Positions 1-5,267 of a stretch of 9,288 nt of DNA are shown here, one piece after another. Numbering within the stretch: position 1 is the first letter of the stretch; each line of letters starts with the position of its first letter. The position numbers were made by a program, and so were the translations under genes. Origin of the DNA: Actinomycetota bacterium (GTDB lineage: Bacteria > Actinomycetota > Geothermincolia > Fen-727 > Anoxymicrobiaceae); contig JAHIPE010000136.1 in the NCBI GenBank assembly GCA_018894655.1, positions 1 through 9,288 on the forward strand, in the 5' to 3' direction. The notes below the pieces were generated by a model. The model saw only the letters and a list, made by a program, of their open reading frames with translations. It was not told the DNA's origin and did not search any database.

Positions 1-420
1 CGGACCCGAGTCACCGATGAGTTTCAACGGAAATATCCAGACCCGACGTTTCGTCCCTCCGCTGTCGGGCATGGTTTCCCGGTAAGGCGATCCGGTCAGG
101 CCCACCCTGCCCTCGAAGACATAGGAGTTCTCGCCGGTTTGCTTGAAGAGGAACACGTCCACGCCGTCTGAAGCAGACTGGCCCAGCGTCTTGTTGTTGG
201 AAGTCAGGCCCTGGTCCCCTTTACGCCCCATGCCCTGATAGTGAAGGACGCCGTCCACCCACCTGGTCCAGTACCCGGCCTTCCCCGAACTGTAGGAGAG
301 GACCATCGTGTTGGTCTTTCGGCTCCTGCGCATCGCTCCCATGGGAGAGCACCTGAAGATAGCGCATATCTCCTGGTTCGTCAGCACCCGGCCTGGAGCG
401 AGCCCGGGGTCAAACGGCAA
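1..420 (-). CDS. ScoMcrA-type SRA-like domain protein, probable modification-dependent HNH endonuclease (partial, 3' end outside window)
   Basis: The reverse strand is open from 420 to the window edge, giving the first 140 residues. The visible part matches from memory the N-terminal SRA-like domain of ScoMcrA-type 5-methylcytosine-specific HNH restriction enzymes. Key segments are VLTNQEICAIF (12-22), MRRSRKTNT (30-38), LHYQGMGRKGDQ (59-70), NNKTLGQS (75-82) and RVWIFPLKL (126-134). In this family the domain binds modified bases and a following HNH domain cuts DNA; the HNH part would lie left of position 1 and is not seen. The start is TTG at 418-420, with AAAGGAGG six bases upstream; an in-frame TAA further upstream allows no longer reading. 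The gene lies 83 bp downstream of the repeat surface protein on the same strand. Domain call is strong; nuclease function is inferred. Confidence 0.82.
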   Translation of the reverse strand, partial: MPFDPGLAPGRVLTNQEICAIFRCSPMGAMRRSRKTNTMVLSYSSGKAGYWTRWVDGVLHYQGMGRKGDQGLTSNNKTLGQSASDGVDVFLFKQTGENSYVFEGRVGLTGSPYRETMPDSGGTKRRVWIFPLKLIGDSGP

Positions 421-440
421 GACGCCCCTCCTTTGTGTCT
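421..440 (-). promoter_or_regulatory. Shine-Dalgarno site fixing a TTG start
   Basis: Read on the minus strand, this stretch holds AAAGGAGG followed by six bases and then TTG (418-420). It is a near-perfect complement of the 16S anti-SD and decides the start of the McrA-like gene, which has no ATG nearby. TTG starts with good SD sites recur elsewhere in the window, for example at 3643. Confidence 0.75.
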
Positions 441-443
441 GCC

Positions 444-478
444 TAGCAGAAGGGTGGGACCGTTAGCCCCACCCTGCT
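444..478 (-). terminator. Stem-loop between surface-protein stop and McrA-like start (no U-tract)
   Basis: AGGGTGGG (451-458) pairs perfectly with CCCACCCT (468-475) around a 9-base loop. AGC (445-447) can pair with GCT (476-478) beyond a 3-base bulge. The hairpin lies about 30 bp past the stop codon of the surface-protein gene and just before the Shine-Dalgarno of the next gene. Neither strand has a T-run after the stem, so it may be an attenuator, an mRNA 3'-end stabiliser or a U-less terminator rather than a classical intrinsic terminator. Type is uncertain; the inverted repeat itself is directly seen. Confidence 0.45.
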
Positions 479-503
479 TACCACGGTATGTCGACGCGAC
501 GGT

Positions 504-3089
504 TCAAGCGAGCCGGTAGTAGGCGAAGATGCCGGCGCCAACCAGAAGGAGCGCCGCCAGGATCGAAAGCACCAGCGCTATTATCCAGCCGTTCGCGGCC
601 GACTTGCTCTGTATCGGTTGTGTCTGTATCAGGAGCCGGACGTCGCTTTCCGAGTCGGGGTTCTCCACCCTTCCGATAAAGTTGTCGAAGTTCTCGCCCC
701 GCTCCGCGATCGCGGCAAGCTCTCCCTGGGTCAGGTCGAGCTCCTTGATGCTCTCGGTTAGACCTTCCTGCATTACATTGGTGCCCTGGCTGACCGCCTC
801 CGCCAGGCCCGCCTTCAGCTCTCCCAGGCCGCCCTCGATCTGGCCGGCCCCGTAGATGAGCGTATCCGGCGTCGAGAAGGACCCCAGGCCCGTGACGGCG
901 TCTCCCAGGCCAACTCCGATCTGGACCAGGCCCTCCCGGAGGCCAGGGTTGGCCATGCTGCCGGTGCTGAGGTTGCCCTGGAGCAAGCTCAAGCCGCTGA
1001 ACACAGCGTTGGACCCGTACAGCAGGGTGTCGGGACTCTGCGCGCTCCCGATGCCGGCAAGCATGTCCACCAGCCCACCGGTTATCGCATTGGTGCCGTA
1101 CAACAGGGTGTCGGGGGTCGCAACGTCACCTATTCCGGAGGCCATGTCGGAAAGCCCGCCGTAGATGGCATGAGCCGCGTACAGGAGGGTGTCGGGGGTT
1201 GTAGCGCTCCCGATGCCCGCCTTCATCTGGGCCAGTCCCCCCTCTATCTGGGCCAGGCCGTTCAACAGCGTGTCGGGAGTGGCATCGGTCCCGATGCCGG
1301 CTACCATGGTGTCGAGGCTCATCTTCATGTACTGCAGGTTGGGGATTATACCGTTGGGCAAGGCCGCCGTCAGGCCGTTATACATCTGCTGGATTCCACC
1401 GGCCGCTCCAGCCGGGCCCACATACCCCGCGTATGCTCCCATCAGGGCATCCCCAGTAGCCTGGTCTCCGGCCCCGAAGCCGTAGGCAACATACCAGGCC
1501 TGCATCTGGTCCCAGAGGCCAAAGCCTCCCGGGCTGAGCCCCTGGTATACACCCATGCAGGCCGACCATATGCCCAAGGGGCTAGCCGGGTCCATGCCGG
1601 CCGCCATCGCGCTCAGGCCACCGATTATGGTGGCAGGATCTGTCACGACACCAAGCCCGGCGCTTATCTGCTGCAGTCCCTCCTTGATGCCCGGGTTGGC
1701 CGGTTCTCCGGTGCTCAGCCCGGCCTTCACCTCGCCCACCCCGGCAGCGAGCTCGTCGATGCCGGCAATCGAATCGTTCATCCCGGCGATCATCGCGCCG
1801 ACGGCGTAGAGAAGCGTGTCCGGGGTGGCCGCGCTCCCGATGCCCACCAGCATCTCGCCAAGGCCCTGGGTTATCGCGTTGGTACCGTACAGGAGGGTGT
1901 CGGGCGTCTCCTGGGTACCGATCCCTACCTCCATCTCCTGGAGACCCCCGGTTATGGCGTTCACCCCGTAGAGCAGGGTGTCCGGCGCGGTGGCGCTCCC
2001 GATGCCCGCGGTCATCTGGTCGACGCCGGGGACCATCTGGCTGTTTATGTTGTACTGGGCGTACGGCAACCCGTCGGTGGGGCTGGCCATCAGGGTCAAC
2101 CCGCCGGAGATCTGGTTGATGCCGTACAGGAGAGTGTCGGACATGCCGGTGTCCCCCAACCCCAGCACCGCCTCGGCCAGGCCGGCGCCAAGCTGCTCGA
2201 CGCCGCCGTACAGCTCGGTCAGCCCGTCGGTGAACTCGGGAAGCGGATCGTGCTGGTTGGTCTTGGGAAGCACGAATGCTACCGCCAGCGTCAACGGCTC
2301 CATGGCGAAATCCTTGACGTCCGCCTCTAGCCATACAAGGTGGGTGTCCTCGGTAACGGGCGGGAACAGCGGTATTGACCAGCCGGGCTGGTAGAAGGTG
2401 GGATTGTAGAATATGACGCAGGTCTCGTCCGCCTCCATGTTATAGAAAACGTTGTTGTCGAAGTACCAGTCGTACGGCTGTATCACTATCGGAAGGTACG
2501 TCTCCACGCTCTCGACTACCTCCTCGCCGGTAATGGAATCGGTGTAGGTCACCTCCGTCTTCTTCTTGGAGGTGTTCTTCATGTGCAGCTCCATCCTGAA
2601 GTGGCCGCTCTCGCCCGCGATGTCGTTGAGGTCCTCGACCACCTCGTCATCCAGCCAGTACCGCCACTCAGTCTCCAGCGGCAGTTTCTCCAGTTCCACC
2701 TCGGCGCTTTCATCGCTGAGCACATTGTTGGTGACAAGCATCTTGTTGCCGCTCACCTGTACATCCTTCCACACCATGCCGTCGTCGGTCACCTCTGGCG
2801 TCGAGAACCCGGCCAGTCCTTTGACGTTGGGCTTCTCGGCCAGGTCGGAAGGCCTGTCGACGGTTATGGTCCCATTACCGTCAAGTGCCAGCCAGTCAAT
2901 TACCTGGACGGACTTGACCTCTCCCATCGGCGTTATCTCCACTAAAACCAGCTGGTGGTCGTCGATGACTATGCCGCTACTGCCCCCGGCCGCTCCCGAC
3001 CCGGGGATGGCCGCCAGTGGCAACGTTACCAGGAGCAGGGCAAGGGCCAGAAGGGCCGGTGTTCTCTTTATCCTCTGCATGTCGATCAA
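504..3089 (-). CDS. Exported, C-terminally membrane-anchored LxxG heptad / 27-residue repeat surface protein
   Basis: 861 residues. Residues 4-34 form a signal peptide: basic MQRIKR, a hydrophobic stretch 11-28, then a small-residue region. Residues 40-280 are a non-repetitive, probably beta-rich extracellular region. From about 290 the chain is full of GL..I..GL..M heptads like those of YhgE/Pip-type proteins (the LxxG heptad repeat family). Nine (P/S)DTLLxG-type motifs start at 317, 369, 396, 423, 605, 632, 659, 686 and 741, mostly 27 residues apart. Residues 835-858 are a single membrane span followed by RLA, so the body should lie outside the cell. The TTG start (3087-3089) overlaps the upstream stop; ATG at 3078-3080 (residue 4), nine bases after AAGGGGG, is an equally good start and keeps the signal peptide. 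Function unknown; an elongated adhesin, envelope-spacer or transporter-accessory role is speculation. Reality of the gene is very likely. Confidence 0.88.
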   Translation of the reverse strand: MIDMQRIKRTPALLALALLLVTLPLAAIPGSGAAGGSSGIVIDDHQLVLVEITPMGEVKSVQVIDWLALDGNGTITVDRPSDLAEKPNVKGLAGFSTPEVTDDGMVWKDVQVSGNKMLVTNNVLSDESAEVELEKLPLETEWRYWLDDEVVEDLNDIAGESGHFRMELHMKNTSKKKTEVTYTDSITGEEVVESVETYLPIVIQPYDWYFDNNVFYNMEADETCVIFYNPTFYQPGWSIPLFPPVTEDTHLVWLEADVKDFAMEPLTLAVAFVLPKTNQHDPLPEFTDGLTELYGGVEQLGAGLAEAVLGLGDTGMSDTLLYGINQISGGLTLMASPTDGLPYAQYNINSQMVPGVDQMTAGIGSATAPDTLLYGVNAITGGLQEMEVGIGTQETPDTLLYGTNAITQGLGEMLVGIGSAATPDTLLYAVGAMIAGMNDSIAGIDELAAGVGEVKAGLSTGEPANPGIKEGLQQISAGLGVVTDPATIIGGLSAMAAGMDPASPLGIWSACMGVYQGLSPGGFGLWDQMQAWYVAYGFGAGDQATGDALMGAYAGYVGPAGAAGGIQQMYNGLTAALPNGIIPNLQYMKMSLDTMVAGIGTDATPDTLLNGLAQIEGGLAQMKAGIGSATTPDTLLYAAHAIYGGLSDMASGIGDVATPDTLLYGTNAITGGLVDMLAGIGSAQSPDTLLYGSNAVFSGLSLLQGNLSTGSMANPGLREGLVQIGVGLGDAVTGLGSFSTPDTLIYGAGQIEGGLGELKAGLAEAVSQGTNVMQEGLTESIKELDLTQGELAAIAERGENFDNFIGRVENPDSESDVRLLIQTQPIQSKSAANGWIIALVLSILAALLLVGAGIFAYYRLA
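849..2141 (-). repeat. In-frame coding repeat array, 27-residue (81-bp) unit
   Basis: Inside the surface-protein gene, the unit (P/S)DTLLYG-x-NAI-x-GGL-x-x-M-x-AGIG occurs as a run of three (residues 369-434) and a run of four (605-700), with single copies near 317 and 741. Within each run the spacing is exactly 27 residues. The two runs are separated by a non-repetitive stretch (about 481-595). Copies differ at many codon third positions, so the array looks old and maintained by selection rather than freshly duplicated, although recombination between copies remains possible. Confidence 0.85.
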
Positions 3090-3643
3090 CCCCCTTCACC
3101 TTGCTGGACGGCCTGTTTCTTACGCATATCTCCCAGCAGTGGCGTCGCCACCAGGGCGGCAAACAGCAGGCCTACCAGAACCGAAAGCAACACTCCGAAG
3201 AACGTGTTCAGCACCTGTGGGTTCGCCCAGGTAAACTTCTCCAGGAACAGGTAGTCGAAATGCGCCATTGCCGCGAGAAACGAGGCCCATCCCACTACCG
3301 TCATGGGCAGTATCTCCGTGAGCTTGGGGACGCTGATGAGTCCGGCGACCAGCAGGAATATGGCGCCAGCAATCGCGGCCGAGATGACCGCGTACGGTGG
3401 GAACACCAGTATGGCCAAGGCGTAGGTGAGAAGGCCCAGCACCACCCCGACTACTCCCCCCAGGACCATCCATGGCAGCTTCTTGAGATCCGACCCCGCG
3501 GCCACGTAAACCGCGAACACCACCAGCGCCGCCCAGTAGCCGGCCCCACCTATGGACTGGTAGAGCCATATCCACAGGAAACCCATGACCGCAAGGGCCA
3601 CCGCCAGTATAAGGTTCTTTTGATAGCTTTTTAATCTATCCAA
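3086..3643 (-). CDS. DUF1097-like integral membrane protein
   Basis: 185 residues, strongly hydrophobic, with five or six predicted membrane spans (about 10-28, 33-50, 57-78, 82-104, 110-127 and 147-170) and a short basic, Gln/Gly-rich tail (RKKQ at 174-177). The overall pattern resembles the DUF1097 family (E. coli YcdZ-like), including a W-x-W early span, a mid-chain LKKLPWMVLGG loop and a late FFGVLLSVLVGLL span. No biochemical role is established for that family. The start is TTG at 3641-3643, preceded by AGGGGTGA with six bases of spacing; no ATG lies near. Its TGA shares bases with the TTG of the downstream surface-protein gene, indicating translational coupling and probably a shared function at the membrane. 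Family call rests on remembered pattern, not a search. Confidence 0.78.
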   Translation of the reverse strand: MDRLKSYQKNLILAVALAVMGFLWIWLYQSIGGAGYWAALVVFAVYVAAGSDLKKLPWMVLGGVVGVVLGLLTYALAILVFPPYAVISAAIAGAIFLLVAGLISVPKLTEILPMTVVGWASFLAAMAHFDYLFLEKFTWANPQVLNTFFGVLLSVLVGLLFAALVATPLLGDMRKKQAVQQGEGG

Positions 3644-3717
3644 GACTGTTCACCCCTCGCTTCCGATAACAAGACAAAGCCTTCCACTCACATCCATAAC
3701 TGCTTCAACCGTCAATA

Positions 3718-3746
3718 GTCACTAGCTATATTGTCACTAGCTATAT
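3718..3746. repeat. 15-bp tandem direct repeat, candidate operator
   Basis: GTCACTAGCTATAT is present at 3718-3731 and again, identical, at 3733-3746, one base apart; a GTCAATA at 3711-3717 looks like a degenerate third copy. Each copy contains the palindrome TAGCTA. Two identical sites about 1.5 helical turns apart upstream of a divergent gene pair are typical of a regulator binding site. The regulator is not identifiable here. Confidence 0.5.
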
Positions 3747-3833
3747 CGGCATTCTTGCCTGTATTGATAATAGGCACGGCCCTGAACTATCAAGCCCACG
3801 GCCCACCAACATGCCAGGCGGTCTGTGTCTATC

Positions 3834-3859
3834 TGCTAGAATTAAGGAAACGCCAGGAG
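3834..3859 (+). promoter_or_regulatory. Extended -10 promoter and RBS of the lipoprotein gene
   Basis: TGC-TAGAAT (3834-3842) is a close match to an extended -10 element; no convincing -35 lies 16-18 bp upstream, as is common for extended -10 promoters. AGGAG at 3855-3859 sits seven bases before the ATG at 3867. A start of transcription near 3849 would give a very short leader. Promoter strength is inferred only. Confidence 0.4.
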
Positions 3860-3866
3860 TTAAAGC

Positions 3867-4706
3867 ATGCTTATAAGAAGAGTCCTTTTCGTTTCAATCA
3901 TGATGTTGATCGCTATCGCGTTGACCCTGTCCGGGTGTGGTGGGGGGCGGGATACGACGGACCTTTCCGCTGAGAAGGCGAGGGAGGTCCTCGATGACTC
4001 CAACAGGAAAATGGGAGAGCTTGAGTCCCTCGAGGCGTACGGCTCCTATGACCTGGAGGCGCAGGGCCCGCAGGGCGAGGACCTGGATTTCGAGTTCCAG
4101 GTAGAGATGGATGTGTCGCCCGGGAATCCCGAGGTCCACATGACGATAGACAGCGCCGGCGAGACCACCGACGTCTACATGAAGGACGGCTACACGTACC
4201 TGCGGGTGCCTGACGAGGGGTGGGTCAAGACCGAGGCCGGGGCCTCCGACGCCGACGGCTTCTCACCGCCGACCCCAACCCGCATACTGGAGTTCTCCGA
4301 GAACGCCAGGAACCTGCGAATGATATCGGAAGACCGCGACCACTACCGTCTCGCCTTTGATGTCGGCGAGGAGTTCCTCGAGCAGCAGATCAAAGCCGGT
4401 TTCGGCGTGGGAGGGTCGGTCGCCGGGTCCGAGGAGGTCCTCCAGGAGATAATTGATAAAACCGAGATGACCGCGGTCTTCAGGATATCAAAGGCCACTA
4501 GGTACATAGAGAACGCGGATTTTACCATGAAGATCGGGAACATGCCGATGGTCGGCGACGTAAGTCTGACTATCAGGATGGAGTTCTCCCGCTTCAACGA
4601 ACCGGTGAACATCTCACTGCCACCCGAGGCGCTTGACGCGACCGAGATAAAACCGACCCCCAAACCTCCACCGGCGCTACCGGGGATCCCGGGGATAGAC
4701 CAGTAG
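3867..4706 (+). CDS. Secreted lipoprotein, LppX_LprAFG / DUF6612-like (LolA-like fold)
   Basis: 279 residues. The N-terminus is a lipoprotein signal: two arginines at 4-5, a hydrophobic run 6-20, then lipobox L21-S22-G23-C24, with Cys24 as the lipidation site and a GGG linker. Residues about 30-255 show the alternating pattern of the LolA/LppX-type beta-sheet lipoproteins: an N-terminal helix with SNRKMGELESLE, MTIDSAGETTDVYMKDGYTYLR-type strands, and the closing pattern FSRFNEPVNISLPPEAL near residues 240-257 seen in DUF6612 and LppX_LprAFG members. Relatives in mycobacteria bind or carry lipids; a lipid-related role here is inference. The C-terminus (about 262-279) is Pro-rich. ATG at 3867 is supported by AGGAG. 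It stands alone between divergent and convergent neighbours. Confidence 0.85.
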   Translation: MLIRRVLFVSIMMLIAIALTLSGCGGGRDTTDLSAEKAREVLDDSNRKMGELESLEAYGSYDLEAQGPQGEDLDFEFQVEMDVSPGNPEVHMTIDSAGETTDVYMKDGYTYLRVPDEGWVKTEAGASDADGFSPPTPTRILEFSENARNLRMISEDRDHYRLAFDVGEEFLEQQIKAGFGVGGSVAGSEEVLQEIIDKTEMTAVFRISKATRYIENADFTMKIGNMPMVGDVSLTIRMEFSRFNEPVNISLPPEALDATEIKPTPKPPPALPGIPGIDQ

Positions 4707-4768
4707 CCAGCATGCCTTAAGCAAGGAACTGTGCAGGCAATCTAACCCTCAACTTAAACTTCAGGCCT

Positions 4769-4789
4769 CCGGTGTCAGGACCGGTTTTT
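4769..4789 (+). terminator. Weak intrinsic terminator after the lipoprotein gene
   Basis: CCGGT (4769-4773), a six-base loop and ACCGG (4780-4784) are followed directly by TTTTT (4785-4789). The stem is only five pairs but GC-rich and correctly placed, about 60 bp after the stop codon and just before the convergent ORF end at 4795. Confidence 0.5.
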
Positions 4790-4794
4790 CTCCC

Positions 4795-5094
4795 CTACTT
4801 GTCCTTGGGACGCATGTCTATCACCAGGTACGCTTTCAGCGCCACGTCGGGATCGTAGATATCTTCCATGGGAACGAACTCGACGGTAGGCCTCATCTCC
4901 ACCGCGGTCCTGACCCCGTTTCGCCCGCAGTAGGGGCAGGTTTCGTGGGTTATGCGAAGTCCGCGTCCCGGGCCGCCCGCGTCCGGGACCAACCCCAACT
5001 TGAGTGTGGACTTTAGTCCGCATCCGGGAGGGCGACAGGAGTGTCGCCCCTCAAGGTGGGGAAAGGGACCGCGACTGAAGTTGGCGCGGTTCAT
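4795..5094 (-). CDS. Short CxxC protein of unknown function, start uncertain
   Basis: The open frame encodes up to 99 residues. The C-terminal half (about 47-99) looks like real protein: CPYCG at 53-57, then an acidic/hydrophobic segment with VEFVPMEDIYDPDVALKAYL. The N-terminal part (residues 14-32) is encoded by two palindromes of dispersed-repeat type (5005-5022 and 5030-5052), so it may be non-native. The ATG at 5092-5094 has only a weak purine stretch upstream; internal TTG (4996-4998) and ATG (4894-4896) have no good SD either. A single CxxC is half of a usual zinc ribbon; the CRPPGC from the repeat could supply a second pair only by chance. It may be a real small protein, or the remnant of one whose 5' end was replaced by a repeat insertion. 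I do not recognise the family. Confidence 0.4.
   Translation of the reverse strand: MNRANFSRGPFPHLEGRHSCRPPGCGLKSTLKLGLVPDAGGPGRGLRITHETCPYCGRNGVRTAVEMRPTVEFVPMEDIYDPDVALKAYLVIDMRPKDK
5005..5052. repeat. Paired palindromes of a dispersed intergenic repeat type
   Basis: GGACT-TT-AGTCC at 5008-5019 extends to 5005-5022 with one mismatch. Seven bases later GGGCGACA (5030-5037) and TGTCGCCC (5042-5049) form a perfect 8-bp stem around GGAG, with further pairing across a bulged C to 5052. Both modules resemble short palindromic elements scattered between genes in many bacterial genomes, whose chance translation gives GRHSCRP-type peptides. Here they fall inside the 5' half of an open reading frame. 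Copies elsewhere in the genome cannot be seen from this window. Confidence 0.6.
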
Positions 5095-5267
5095 GCTTTT
5101 CTACGGTTATCGGTAGCGAATTCGAGGTTCAAGGCCGGACTCCATGGTGCTGAACCTGGTTGGCTGGTAATATACACCTTCCGGTATGATTGAATTGAGT
5201 CTCCGGGCATTATCAAACCGTGAGACGCCGGTAGGGATAACGTTGGCGGAGAACCTGGGAGCGATCC
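5095..5267. promoter_or_regulatory. Divergent intergenic region upstream of the HEAT/SEC-C gene
   Basis: No gene is visible in these 173 bp. Candidate plus-strand -10 elements are TGG-TAATAT (5165-5173, extended type) and TATGAT (5185-5190), the latter with TTGGCT (5160-5165) at a long 19-bp spacing. AGGTTCA (5125-5131) and TGAACCT (5151-5157) form a perfect 7-bp inverted repeat spaced by 19 bp, just upstream of these elements and a possible operator. GGGAG lies six bases before the ATG at 5268. All promoter calls are low confidence. Confidence 0.35.

Larger units (their letters stand above)
3644..3866. promoter_or_regulatory. Divergent intergenic region between DUF1097-like and lipoprotein genes
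   Basis: This 223-bp gap has no credible gene. It is AT-richer than its flanks, holds a 15-bp tandem repeat (3718-3746), a good extended -10 for the plus-strand lipoprotein gene (3834-3842) and a weak candidate for the minus-strand operon: TTGATA at 3788-3793 and TATTAT at 3767-3772, both read on the minus strand, spacing 15. Both transcription units very probably start here. Confidence 0.55.

Noticed and set aside
241..519. 92-codon plus-strand ORF near the left end
   Set aside because: It is antisense to the McrA-like domain and runs through the intergenic hairpin; no RBS or recognisable motif.
241..519. Complete restriction or defence system at the left end
   Set aside because: Only the SRA-like half of one protein is present; no methylase, second subunit or HNH domain is visible in the window, so a full system cannot be claimed.
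849..2141. Regular spaced repeats considered as a CRISPR array
   Set aside because: The 81-bp period is in frame, copies are diverged at third codon positions, and the whole stretch encodes a continuous protein; there are no unique spacers.
1170..2330. 386-codon plus-strand open frame opposite the surface protein
   Set aside because: It lies wholly antisense to the repeat array, has a repetitive His/Gly/Arg/Val composition mirroring the 27-residue unit, and no supporting RBS; the signal peptide, membrane anchor and repeats support the minus strand frame instead.
1582..2334. 250-codon minus-strand frame with Arg/Gly/His-rich composition
   Set aside because: It is a shifted frame of the surface-protein gene with typical high-GC shadow composition.
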